Below are positions 50,968-59,462 of a DNA stretch of 64,000 nucleotides, piece by piece. Position 1 is the stretch's first letter. Each line of letters begins with the position of its first letter. This stretch comes from Paenibacillus sp. V4I7 (GTDB lineage: Bacteria > Bacillota > Bacilli > Paenibacillales > NBRC-103111). Both the position numbers and the translations under genes were made by a program. The stretch covers positions 8,212,931 through 8,276,930 of the forward strand of contig NZ_JAUSZD010000002.1 in assembly GCF_030817275.1 (NCBI RefSeq), given 5' to 3'. Under the pieces are notes generated by a model. It saw nothing but the letters and a program-made list of their open reading frames with translations, searched no databases and was not told the origin of the DNA.

Positions 50968-51867
50968 ATGGAACAGGGAAGTATGAGTAACTCATTGCGC
51001 AGGGAAAGCGTAATGGTGAATAGGGCAAGAATGTTGATCTCTTGTCCAGATCAGCCGGGAATCGTCGCGGCGGTTTCACAATTTTTGTTTGAATATGGCG
51101 CGAATATCGTGCAATCCGATCAATACACAATGGATCCTGAGGGCGGCATGTTTTTCATCCGGATCGAGTTCGATTTAATAGAGCTTGGGAGTCGGGTTAA
51201 CCAGTTGAGAAAAGATTTCTCTGTCGTTGCGGACAAGTTCTCCATGGATTGGAGCCTTTCTCTTGCCAGTCAGAAAAAGCGCATCGCTATCTTCGTATCG
51301 AAGGAAGATCATGCACTGCTTGAGCTGCTTTGGCACTGGCGCGCGGGTGATCTTAACGCAGATATCGCGATGGTCATTAGTAACCACCCGGACATGCAGT
51401 CGCTCGTCGAACCTTTTGGAATTCCGTATCACCATATTCCGGTTACCGCGGATACGAAGGCAGAAGCCGAGCGTCGTCAGCTTGAAGTCGTTGGAGACAA
51501 TGTTGATGCGATCGTATTGGCTCGCTATATGCAGATCGTTTCGCCTTCTTTTATTAAACACTACGCTAACCGTATTATTAATATCCATCATTCCTTCTTG
51601 CCTGCCTTTGTCGGCGGAAAGCCTTATGCGCAAGCCCATAACCGTGGGGTGAAAATTATTGGCGCTACTGCACATTATGTGACGGATGAACTGGATGGTG
51701 GACCTATTATTGAGCAAGACGTTCAAAGGGTAAGTCACCGTGATAACGTCGAAGATTTGAAAAGAATCGGTCGACATATTGAACGGATCGTCCTTGCTAG
51801 AGCGGTAGCTTGGCATGTAGAAGATCGAATTATTGTGCATAATAACAAGACAGTTGTATTTAATTAA
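50968..51867 (+). CDS. purU: Formyltetrahydrofolate deformylase
   Basis: A 299-residue enzyme releasing formate from 10-formyl-tetrahydrofolate to balance one-carbon pools. It has an N-terminal ACT domain (LISCPDQPGIVAAVSQFLFEYGANIVQ) and a formyltransferase-type domain with NIHHSFLPAFVGGKPY and GATAHYVTDELDGGPIIEQD, containing the catalytic His and Asp. GGGGG lies upstream. The first 20 residues are not conserved, and the ATG at 51013 (MVNRARML) could be the true start. Confidence 0.93.
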   Translation: MEQGSMSNSLRRESVMVNRARMLISCPDQPGIVAAVSQFLFEYGANIVQSDQYTMDPEGGMFFIRIEFDLIELGSRVNQLRKDFSVVADKFSMDWSLSLASQKKRIAIFVSKEDHALLELLWHWRAGDLNADIAMVISNHPDMQSLVEPFGIPYHHIPVTADTKAEAERRQLEVVGDNVDAIVLARYMQIVSPSFIKHYANRIINIHHSFLPAFVGGKPYAQAHNRGVKIIGATAHYVTDELDGGPIIEQDVQRVSHRDNVEDLKRIGRHIERIVLARAVAWHVEDRIIVHNNKTVVFN

Positions 51868-51876
51868 GCTAGATTA

Positions 51877-51907
51877 GGCTGTGTCCATTGCTGGATGCAG
51901 CCTTTTT
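51877..51907 (+). terminator. Terminator after purU
   Basis: AGGCTGTGTCC pairs with GGATGCAGCCT (one mismatch) around ATTGCT and is followed by TTTTT. Confidence 0.85.
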
Positions 51908-52050
51908 GCTAGTGAAGGTAGATGATGTTTTAGCGGCTTATTGTGGCAAAGCATTAAAGCAAATGGTACAATAATGCAAGCGAGAAAAGTCACTTGTATG
52001 TACAAGTCATTGATTGACGAAAATACAGAAATATAGGAGGGAATTTTCGA

Positions 52051-54073
52051 ATGACAGTAACAAACAAAACAATTGAACAATTAGCGGTCGACACGATCCG
52101 TACTTTGGGTATCGATGCCGTTGAGAAAGCCAAATCAGGTCACCCAGGTATGGTCATGGGGGCTGCGCCAATGGCTTATGTGCTGTGGAAACAGCATATG
52201 AAGCACAATCCATCTAATCCAAAATGGGTCAATCGTGATCGTTTCGTGCTTTCTGCGGGCCATGGGTCCATGCTGCTATACAGCCTACTTCACCTTTGTG
52301 GATACGATTTGCCAATGGAAGAGATCAAAAACTTCCGCCAATGGGGAAGCAAAACGCCAGGACATCCGGAATACGGTCATACAGCAGGTGTTGACGCAAC
52401 GACGGGTCCACTTGGACAAGGTATTGGTATGGCGGTTGGTATGGCTATGGCTGAAGCTCATTTGAGAGAGACTTACAATAAAGAGAATTTCCCTGTAATC
52501 GACCACTATACATACGCAATCTGTGGTGATGGCGACATGATGGAAGGCGTTTCATCTGAAGCGGTTTCCTTGGCAGCTCACCTAAAATTGGGCAAATTAA
52601 TCATGTTGTACGATTCCAATGATATCTCGCTGGATGGCGAGCTTAATATGGCATTTTCCGAGAACGTTGAGAAGCGTTTTGAAGCTTACGGTTGGCAAGT
52701 GCTGCGTGTAGAAGAGCAAAATGATCTTGCGGCGATTTCCAAAGCAATTGCTGAAGCAAAAGCTGATACAACGCGCCCAACTCTGATTGAAGTGAAAACG
52801 ACAATCGGTTTCGGCAGCCCGAACAAAGGCGGCAAAGGCGGCCACGTTGGACCACATGGATCTCCGCTAGGCGGCGATGAAGTGAAGCTGACGAAGCAAG
52901 CTTACGGCTGGCCGGAAGAGCCGGACTTCTTAGTTCCGGACGAAGTTAGAGCGCACTATGCAGAAATTCAAAAAGAAGGCGCTGCAGCTGAACAAGCTTG
53001 GAGCAACCTGTTGAATGACTACATTAAGGCATATCCAGAACTCGGCAACCAGTTCAGTGCGGCAGTGAGCGATGAATTGCCAGCAGGCTGGGACGCAGAT
53101 CTTCCGGTTTACAGCACATCAGACAAGCCTATGGCTACTCGTGTTGCCTCCGGTAATGCGATTAATGCGATTGCACCTAAGTTGCCGCAATTGATCGGTG
53201 GTTCCGCGGATCTGGCTAGCTCTAACAACACCATGATCAAAGGCGAATCCAACTACAGCGCAAGCAACTATGCAGGCCGCAATGTATGGTTTGGTGTTCG
53301 TGAATTCGGTATGGGTACAGCAATGAACGGTATGGCTCTGCATGGTGGCGTTAAGATATACGGGGCTACATTCTTTGTATTCTCTGATTACCTGCGTGCA
53401 TCGATTCGTCTGGCGGCTCTTATGCAGCTTCCAGTTATCTACGTTCTAACACATGACAGTATTGCTGTTGGTGAAGATGGACCAACGCATGAACCGGGTT
53501 GAACAATTGCCAGCGCTTCGTGTCATTCCGGGCATCACCGTTATTCGCCCAGCTGATGGTAACGAAACATCTGAAGCATGGCGCTATGCGATTTCCCAAG
53601 CTAAGGGGCCAGTTGCACTCGTGTTGACTCGCCAAAACCTGCCGATCCTTGAAGGAACAGTTCAAGGCGCGAAAGAAAACCTAAGCAAAGGCGGATACGT
53701 GGTATCCGATGCTACAAATGGCAAGCCAGTTGCTCAAATTCTGGCAACAGGCTCTGAAGTACAATTGGCTGTCGCGGCGCAAAAGCTTCTTGAAGCCGAA
53801 GGCATTAACGTTCGTGTCGTCAGCTTGCCAAGCTTGGAGCTGTTCGAGAAACAGTCCAAAGAATATAAAGACTCTGTCATTCTGCCGGAAGTGAAGAAGC
53901 GTCTAGCCGTTGAGATGGCTTACCCGCTTGGTTGGGAACGTTACGTTGGCGACCAAGGATCCATCCTCGGTATCTCTACATTTGGAGCATCCGCACCAGG
54001 AGATTTGGTTCTCAAAGAATACGGATTCTACCCAGAGAACGTAGCAGCTAGAGTGAAAGCTCTATTGTCTTAA
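52051..54073 (+). pseudogene. tkt: Transketolase, interrupted by a one-base frameshift
   Basis: The N-terminal part (52051-53502) has the thiamine-diphosphate core with GHPGMVMGAAPMAYVLW, AGHGSMLLYSLLHL and CGDGDMMEGVSSEA, and runs to EDGPTHEPG before a stop. The remainder (to 54073) continues in the +1 frame from VEQLPALRVIPGITVIRPAD. In the family the joint reads DGPTHEPVEQLPALR, so one extra G in GAACCGGGTT (53491-53500) explains everything. All other signature motifs are intact up to the end. As tkt is central to the pentose phosphate pathway, a sequence error is as likely as a real mutation. A second tkt elsewhere cannot be excluded. Confidence 0.9.
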
Positions 54074-54090
54074 TTAGTTGAAAGCAGCCA

Positions 54091-54125
54091 TAGCCCACCC
54101 CGCGTGGGCTTGGCATCATTTTTAG
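54091..54125 (+). terminator. Terminator after tkt
   Basis: AGCCCACC-CCG-CGTGGGCT, a strong GC-rich stem; the T-run (ATTTTTAG) starts about ten bases later, so efficiency may be reduced. Confidence 0.65.
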
Positions 54126-54151
54126 TCATTTTAAAGGGGGAACCAATCACC

Positions 54152-54469
54152 ATGTCTAGCTTTGAAAATGTAACGGTATTAACAAAAGCCAACGTTTATT
54201 TCGACGGTAAAGTAACTAGCCGCACCGTTCAATTCGCCGATGGCACCAAAAAAACACTCGGCATTTTGCTCCCGGGTGAGTACGAATTCGGAACAGATGT
54301 TAAAGAAATCATGGAAATTCAAGCTGGTGAGCTGAACGTATTGCTTCCAGGCAGCAGCGAATGGATTACCATCAGTGGACAAGGTGAATTCACAGTTCCC
54401 GCCAATGCAAAATTCAAGCTCGAAGTGAAAACAGTAAGCGATTATATTTGCTCTTATATTAATGAGTAA
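54152..54469 (+). CDS. ppnP: Pyrimidine/purine nucleoside phosphorylase, PpnP family
   Basis: A 105-residue cupin-fold protein (DUF1255). Patterns are VYFDGKVTSRTVQFADGTKKTLGILLPGEYEFGTD, EIMEIQAGELNVLLPGS and FTVPANAKFKLEVK ending SDYICSY. It should split nucleosides to base and ribose-1-phosphate. The ATG at 54152 has AAAGGGGG eleven bases upstream and gives the normal family length; a longer frame begins inside the tkt terminator. Confidence 0.92.
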   Translation: MSSFENVTVLTKANVYFDGKVTSRTVQFADGTKKTLGILLPGEYEFGTDVKEIMEIQAGELNVLLPGSSEWITISGQGEFTVPANAKFKLEVKTVSDYICSYINE

Positions 54470-54495
54470 TTAAATAGGGAAAAGACATCCCTTCA

Positions 54496-54545
54496 GATCC
54501 CATACATCATCGGACAAATTGCCCGATGATGTATGGGATCTTTTT
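54496..54545 (+). terminator. Strong terminator after ppnP
   Basis: An 18-base-pair stem (GATCCCATACATCATCGG with its complement, 496-540), short loop, then TTTTTG. It also divides the housekeeping genes from the phage-derived island. Confidence 0.92.
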
Positions 54546-54558
54546 GTCTTGAGAGGAT

Positions 54559-54936
54559 TTAATTGGAAGACCAAGGGTAGAGGGAGCGGGTATCCATTTG
54601 CAGTACTTCTTCGATGTCGCTCATGCGTATCCATAGCTGTTGGATGCTTTGTAGAGCATCAGGTGGAAGCGCCATATGTCGCTGCTTAATCCTGGAGAGG
54701 CTGACGCCGATGCATTGGGGGTGTCCTGGATTAATGACGAGGTCATCCAGCAGGACGGTTATTCCTGCCTCTAAGTCTGGGATTTCTTCCATCTTTAGCT
54801 GCTGAAACGGAGCAATTAATGGCACGTACAACGAAGTTTTGTTCCAATCTAGCTCGTGTTGCCGAAAACGCAGCGCCATGAGAAAGGGCTGGATGCGCTC
54901 TTCATGGAAGTCATAAAAAACAGTCAGCTTAGCCAT
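54559..54936 (-). CDS. Unknown protein of the phage-derived island
   Basis: A 125-residue protein without recognised motif: AKLTVFYDFHEERIQPFLMA at the start, then 'EAGITVLLDDLVINPGHPQCIGVSLSRIKQRHMAL', mixed alpha/beta, no signal or membrane segment. It overlaps the ImmA-like gene by 8 bases and so belongs to the repressor-protease operon. It may be an accessory to that immunity pair; nothing in the sequence proves this. Confidence 0.6.
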   Translation of the reverse strand: MAKLTVFYDFHEERIQPFLMALRFRQHELDWNKTSLYVPLIAPFQQLKMEEIPDLEAGITVLLDDLVINPGHPQCIGVSLSRIKQRHMALPPDALQSIQQLWIRMSDIEEVLQMDTRSLYPWSSN

Positions 54937-55552
54937 CAGAGGGCGCCCCTTTTTGCTTCAGATGCTCCAGCTTGTCCATGATGAGGCGAGTTGCATCGGA
55001 CCAATTGGCTGGATTGTATTTGCTAGCTTGGCTTTGTGTAAATAGCTGGTATTCATGATCCATAATGCCTTGCAGGACACGTCGCTGAATTTGCTCTATG
55101 CGTGCTGCTGCAAGCCGATGGGTTACTTGAAACTCTTCGGAAAGAAGGGCAATCATTTCGTTCTTTTGCTCGGGCAGCGGTAGTTTCTTAAGCATGGATA
55201 TAGGTATTGCCGCGTAGAGCTGGAAGGCTGATGCATCCTGCTCCTGCCAATCGACATAACGATCTGGCATGATCATTTGGTTACCGGAATGGCGAAGCAC
55301 ATGACAAAGCTCGTGAAGGAAGTCTTCCCACTGCTCTTTGGCAGATAATCGACGGTCAACGTTGATGCTGAATTGCCCGTTATTTTCCACAGCCATGCTG
55401 TTCATATCCATCGCATAAACCCAAATATCCAGTTTAGCAGCCAAATGGGTCATGCTAAGCTGAGCTGGCTCTGTGATATCATGTTGGAGATATAAAGCTT
55501 CGACCCATTGTTCCAGAGGGGTGGTTTGGTAGTGAGTGAACAGGACAAACAC
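54929..55552 (-). CDS. ImmA/IrrE-type metallopeptidase
   Basis: A 207-residue zinc peptidase with the motif FLHELCHVLRHSGNQ (HExxH), preceded by INVDRRLSAKEQWED and followed by EQDASAFQLYAAIP with the third ligand Glu. Family members cleave the cognate XRE repressor to induce a mobile element. The repressor gene lies immediately upstream. The start is uncertain: the GTG at 55552 overlaps its own best ribosome site. Confidence 0.82.
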   Translation of the reverse strand: MFVLFTHYQTTPLEQWVEALYLQHDITEPAQLSMTHLAAKLDIWVYAMDMNSMAVENNGQFSINVDRRLSAKEQWEDFLHELCHVLRHSGNQMIMPDRYVDWQEQDASAFQLYAAIPISMLKKLPLPEQKNEMIALLSEEFQVTHRLAAARIEQIQRRVLQGIMDHEYQLFTQSQASKYNPANWSDATRLIMDKLEHLKQKGAPSDG

Positions 55553-55660
55553 CTCGCTATAGGAATGTATGTTCGTTTAACTGAGGTAAAGAAAAGCCCG
55601 TTTGGGCTTGGCTTTATTGTAAAAGGATAAGTTCTTATCAAGATGGCGCTTAAGCCACTG

Positions 55661-56068
55661 TTACTGCTGGCTATCTGGTTTGCGGGTCATCTGCTGCTCT
55701 TTGATGAAGTTCCAGAAGCGGAGCATTTCGTCTCGCTTTTCTTTAGGAGCATTCTGGAAATCTTTAAAAAATAAGCTAACCTCGGGGTCATCGATTTCTG
55801 TAGCTTGGATCGGGTCAGAGGGGCTTTCGAGGGCCTCTTCTTCTGTCGGAGCAAACCCGGCAAGCAGTAGAAGTTCATCCTTCTCCGAGCTGGTAAGTGC
55901 ATCGGCTAAGGCGATAACCGTTTCTCTGGATGGATTGAAGCGGTTATTTTCTATGGAGTTTATAAATGAATAACTGACACCGGATCGTTCCCCGAGCTCT
56001 CTAAGTGAGAAATGGTTCATCTTGCGCAGATCCCGAATTCGAATGCCAAATTGCACCATATCTTTCAT
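55661..56068 (-). CDS. XRE-family phage-type repressor (ImmR-like)
   Basis: A 135-residue repressor: MVQFGIRIRDLRKMNHFSLR, then GVSYSFINSIENNRFNPSRE as the helix-turn-helix, and a variable C-terminal part that probably holds the ImmA cleavage site. Three near-identical palindromes between this gene and the divergent ArpU-like gene, plus one at 56943, are its likely operators. It forms an immunity pair with the metallopeptidase gene that follows. Confidence 0.85.
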   Translation of the reverse strand: MKDMVQFGIRIRDLRKMNHFSLRELGERSGVSYSFINSIENNRFNPSRETVIALADALTSSEKDELLLLAGFAPTEEEALESPSDPIQATEIDDPEVSLFFKDFQNAPKEKRDEMLRFWNFIKEQQMTRKPDSQQ

Positions 56069-56132
56069 CGCTTCATCACCTTTCCCTATTGTAAATGGTT
56101 GTGTATATAAAAAACAAGAGGAACAAATAAAA

Positions 56133-56207
56133 ATGTTTAGAATTTCAAAACATTTGTGTTGAATTTTAAAACAAGAAAGGCTATGATTTGTTTAGAATTT
56201 CAAAACA
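56133..56207. promoter_or_regulatory. Three palindromic operators of the phage-type repressor
   Basis: TGTTTAGAATTTCAAAACA at about 56133-56151 and again at 56189-56207, with a shorter relative, TGTTGAATTTTAAAACA, at about 56156-56172 between them. They share the TGTTTTGAA/TTCAAAACA half-sites of the perfect copy at 56943-56961. They fill the divergent control region. Confidence 0.8.
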
Positions 56208-56231
56208 CTAACTTTTAGGAGATGATAACAG

Positions 56232-56651
56232 ATGGTGGAACGTATTTTACACATAGAGCAAGAACAAATTGATCGGCGGGCAACGCGCAAGCGGGTGGAA
56301 GATGTGCTCGAAACGGTTCGTATATACCGGTTGATCGGGTATGTGCGGAGAGAGAGGGGAGCGATTTCGGACTCGAATCAGGTACTCAAGGTGGAGGAGC
56401 AGGCAGCTGTATACCTGGTAGATACAGAGGAACAACTGGTTGGTTTATGCGCTGAGGTAGAGCAGGCGTTGTTGCTGCTTGATGAACTTGAACAGGAAAT
56501 GATCAACAAACGTTATTTACAAAGGGACAAGTTGTTCGATTTCTTACTGTTCCATGAGCTGAATTTGAGCGAGCGCACGTACCGCCGGGTGAAGGCTAAG
56601 GCGATAGCTAAGCTGGCTTACATGCTGCGGCTAGAGGTGATTCTTTCTTAA
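56232..56651 (+). CDS. ArpU-family phage transcriptional regulator
   Basis: A 139-residue protein with the ArpU/RinA pattern: charged N-terminal helix with HIEQEQIDRRATRKRVEDVL, LLLLDELEQEMINKRYLQRD and a sigma-like end NLSERTYRRVKAKAIAKLAY. Such proteins activate late phage operons. It lies divergent from the repressor behind the operator cluster, the place of an early lytic-side gene, and would drive the tail, holin and endolysin genes to its right. Confidence 0.82.
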   Translation: MVERILHIEQEQIDRRATRKRVEDVLETVRIYRLIGYVRRERGAISDSNQVLKVEEQAAVYLVDTEEQLVGLCAEVEQALLLLDELEQEMINKRYLQRDKLFDFLLFHELNLSERTYRRVKAKAIAKLAYMLRLEVILS

Positions 56652-57176
56652 GGAGCAATGTTTGTATGACGTTTGGGCGATAGGAGGTACAATTATATAA
56701 AAGACATATAACCGGCTAGGGCAGTATGACCGTAAGTTGGCCGTCTGTTGGCAGTTCGTTTGATTGGCACCGTGGTAAGATCGTTGTGTAGAGTAGTGAG
56801 GGAGGTGATTAGGCTGAACAGGATGCAAGCGATAATGTCCAGATCCAGCAGATATGTGAGGGCTGCTTACGGGACGAATGGAAGGAGTGAAACGAGTGGC
56901 AGTAGGGTCATTTAGGCAGTGACTGTTTTGAAAAGAAAAAAATGTTTTGAATTTCAAAACATTCGACACAAACACTCGATTGTTAACACTTTGTGGTAAG
57001 GGAGAACGGTTGGAGTGAAGTGATGTAACGATGTTTTGCATCGTTACAGAGGGCCTCAGCGGTGAGAATGTCACTGAGACGATGTAAAACATGCTTACAG
57101 ATGAGTCAAAGAGGCGGAAACGACGGGATGGTGTGCTGTAACGATGTTTTACACAGAAAGGAGGTGAGAGAAGCGA
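56652..57176 (+). other. 525-base non-coding control region of the phage-derived island
   Basis: No convincing gene is present. A perfect 19-base repressor operator TGTTTTGAATTTCAAAACA lies at 56943-56961. A 10-base-pair hairpin TGTAACGATG/CATCGTTACA lies at 57024-57048, and related pieces (GATGTAAAACAT near 57080 and TGTAACGATGTTTTACA near 57137) repeat the motif. A 38-codon frame beginning with GTG near 56805 has GGGAGG beside it but no other support. The region probably holds the late promoter. Confidence 0.6.
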
Positions 57177-57989
57177 ATGATTAACATGGCAATTCAACTA
57201 GCGCTATATCTTCAATGCAAAAGTATGGGAGCACTCGGGAGAGACATGTTCGTGGACGGTGTTCCACAGACCCCCAATGAGGCCATCTGGCTCAGCCACG
57301 TTGGTGGCAGCGCAGAGTTCAAGCTGGACGCGCCGGATAGCTGGCGCAAGCTGAGTTTGAACGTGAGAAGCACAACGCCGGCGGGGGCGCAGGATCGTAT
57401 TTGGAGCGCTATTAAGAAGCTGCTCGATCCTGATGACGGTGTCATCAAGGTGGACGGGCAATCCTACACGGTGCAAATTACTGCGTTGCCTGCTATGCAG
57501 GACAAGGATGCTGCAGGCAGATGCCTCATAAAATCTGTCCTGATCCTTCGGCAAGTAAAGCCTGTGCTAGAAACTTGGCTGAAAGCTATATCCGTATTTA
57601 CGGAAGCTGCTTTAGGCTCGCAGTGGCGCGTATACCGTGGATTCAACGGTACGTGTCGACCTAGCGTCTCATGGCATTGTTTGAGCGTACTGAGTTCGTC
57701 AGCGTTAAGAGGTACTAGCCAGCTTACAAAACAATTCGTTGGGCAGATTGCTGCGAGGTCAGCAAATGAGTATCAGTTGGCCGTACAATTATTACTGCTG
57801 GAACTAGCTGAACAAGCTAAATTGCCAATGGGAGGCGTTGGAGGCAGGTGGTTAACGGTTATTAATTCCAGCGCAACGATGCGCTCAGGGGATTTGTCCA
57901 CGGGGATTTTGACCGTTACTGTAACGGTCGCCGCTGCAGCTCCACAAGGCACGTTACCTCTCATCGCTGGCGTTCAGACAGCAACATAA
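57177..57989 (+). CDS. Phage minor capsid / tail-terminator-like protein
   Basis: A 270-residue protein. The first 125 residues (LALYLQCKSMGALGRDMFVD, SHVGGSAEFKLDAPDSWRKL, VRSTTPAGAQDRIWSAIKKL) resemble small phage proteins that terminate tails (minor capsid family). The second half (WLKAISVFTEAALGSQWRVY, 'SGDLSTGILTVTVTVAAAAP') looks like another tail-joining domain, so this may be a fusion. No portal, capsid, sheath or terminase genes are nearby, so it is a leftover. GGAGGTGAG lies upstream. Confidence 0.55.
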   Translation: MINMAIQLALYLQCKSMGALGRDMFVDGVPQTPNEAIWLSHVGGSAEFKLDAPDSWRKLSLNVRSTTPAGAQDRIWSAIKKLLDPDDGVIKVDGQSYTVQITALPAMQDKDAAGRCLIKSVLILRQVKPVLETWLKAISVFTEAALGSQWRVYRGFNGTCRPSVSWHCLSVLSSSALRGTSQLTKQFVGQIAARSANEYQLAVQLLLLELAEQAKLPMGGVGGRWLTVINSSATMRSGDLSTGILTVTVTVAAAAPQGTLPLIAGVQTAT

Positions 57990-58171
57990 ATTCATAATTA
58001 AGGTTAATCGAAACAGGCATCAATAGAGTGATGGCTAAGCCAGTGAAGGCGAACTATCAGTACGGAAAATATCGCATTCATAACATGGTGAGTGGGTTCG
58101 AAAGATTGTCAAGAAGCCAAAAATCCCGACAGCCTCCCCCAACCAATCTCAACAGAAAGGAGCAAAAACGA

Positions 58172-58570
58172 ATGAACCAAATCGGTTTTAACCTGATTTC
58201 TGCCATGTTCGGCGGGTTCGCAACCTATGCCTTCGGTGGGTGGAACGAGCTACTTAGCCTATTTCTCATGGCGATACTAGTCGATTATGTAACTGGCATT
58301 GCCGCCTCGATGAGGGAGCAGCGTGGCCTTAATAGCCAAGTCGGCTATTGGGGGCTTACCCGCAAAGGGCTGATGTTGCTCGTGATTATGCTAGCTCATC
58401 GCATGGATATTCTGATGGATACAGATCTGATGATGACAGGAGCGATTTATTTTTACTTGGCGAATGAGTTTATTTCCATTACTGAAAATTACGGACGATT
58501 AGGGCTGCCACTGCCAAGCTTTTTGAAGCAGATGATTCAAGTGCTGCGAGGCAAGGAGGAAGGGTTATGA
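58172..58570 (+). CDS. Phage holin (TcdE/Bhl-like family)
   Basis: A 132-residue membrane protein with the holin family layout: ISAMFGGFATYAFGGWNELLSLFLMAILVDYVTGIAASM, then GYWGLTRKGLMLLVIMLAHRMDILM and ANEFISITENYGRLGLPLP. It should make pores that release the endolysin encoded next. AAAGGAG lies nine bases before the ATG at 58172, giving normal length; an upstream in-frame ATG adds 48 basic residues without support. The last four bases overlap the endolysin start. Confidence 0.88.
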   Translation: MNQIGFNLISAMFGGFATYAFGGWNELLSLFLMAILVDYVTGIAASMREQRGLNSQVGYWGLTRKGLMLLVIMLAHRMDILMDTDLMMTGAIYFYLANEFISITENYGRLGLPLPSFLKQMIQVLRGKEEGL

Positions 58571-59148
58571 GCAAAGAAAGCTTTATTGATCAATTAGCTC
58601 CAGCGGCACAAGCGGATATACGGGAGTTTGGTATTTTAGCTAGTGTCACGATCGCTCAGGCTATTTTGGAAAGTGGCTGGGGTCGCTCAGCTCCTGGTAA
58701 CAATTTGTTTGGAATCAAAGGGAGCGGGCAGCAGCTAGTTACGCAGGAGTTCATAAATGGCAAGTGGATGCAAATTGTAGATGGCTTTCGAGTATACGAC
58801 AGCTGGTCCGATAGTGTTCGCGATCATTCGCTGTTGCTTGCTCACAATCCCAGATACGCGAATGTGTTACTTGAAAGTGACTACAGGTGTGCTAGTCAGG
58901 AGCTGCAGCGCGCAGGATATGCAACAGATCCGCAGTATGCGGACAAGCTGATTCGGATAATTGAAGGGAGCGAGCTAACTCGATGTGATCAGATAGAGAA
59001 GGAAAGGGGGAATATGATGAGTTCTGATGATGAGAATAAGATTATTAACTTCTTATCCACTGCTTTGATAAGCACAGAGGATGTAGACGCTAGAGTGGAG
59101 TTTCACCGTTTGGCTGATGAGCTTCGGAAAGCATCTGGACAACAGTAA
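58567..59148 (+). CDS. Endolysin, GH73-type N-acetylglucosaminidase
   Basis: A 193-residue hydrolase of the FlgJ/LytG family: SVTIAQAILESGWGRSAPGNNLFGIKGSG holds the catalytic Glu, then FRVYDSWSDSVRDHSLLLAHNPRY and ADKLIRIIEGSELTRCD. It cuts the glycan strand of peptidoglycan. A 45-residue C-terminal tail has no known binding domain. No signal peptide, so release depends on the holin (ATGA overlap). This pair is the functional end of the island. Confidence 0.87.
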   Translation: MSKESFIDQLAPAAQADIREFGILASVTIAQAILESGWGRSAPGNNLFGIKGSGQQLVTQEFINGKWMQIVDGFRVYDSWSDSVRDHSLLLAHNPRYANVLLESDYRCASQELQRAGYATDPQYADKLIRIIEGSELTRCDQIEKERGNMMSSDDENKIINFLSTALISTEDVDARVEFHRLADELRKASGQQ

Positions 59149-59221
59149 GCTGCTGATTTCTCAACAACGATCCGAAAATCATCAGGCTGTCGGCGTAACG
59201 CTAGTAATTCTTCAGCTCGAA

Positions 59222-59420
59222 CCTAAATAAGAGTCTCTAGGGACTCTTATTTAGGCATTTACTCTGAACTTAAGGTAAATAGAAGCCTCCAAAGACTCTT
59301 ATTTGCACAGATATTCCAACTTGGTGCATCTTTTTTAACAAATAGAAGTCTCTAGAAGCTTCTATTTTCAACTTAAACCCATGGATTGGCATAAATAGAA
59401 GCCTCTAAAGGCTTCTATTT
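59222..59420 (+). repeat. Four degenerate inverted repeats of about 28 bases
   Basis: Copies start at 59225, 59277, 59340 and 59393, each near AAATAGAAGCCTCT followed by its approximate complement ending CTTCTATTT. The arms vary together in copies 1 and 4 (GAGTC/GACTC and GCC/GGC), keeping the stem. Spacing is 52-63 bases. They fill the gap between the endolysin and the minus-strand nuclease gene. They may act as convergent terminators or be small REP-like elements. Confidence 0.7.
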
Positions 59421-59462
59421 TGAGGTACGAGCTATTTTGGCCATCACTGCCTCTATATAAGC

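Noticed and set aside
52051..54073. Programmed ribosomal frameshift in transketolase
   Set aside because: No slippery heptamer or downstream pseudoknot is evident and transketolases are not known to use frameshifting.
54559..59148. Complete prophage or tailocin
   Set aside because: No sheath, tube, baseplate, portal, terminase, capsid, replication or integrase genes are present around the lysis genes.
59222..59420. CRISPR array
   Set aside because: Only four copies, each a self-complementary stem-loop with degenerate sequence, and no cas genes nearby.
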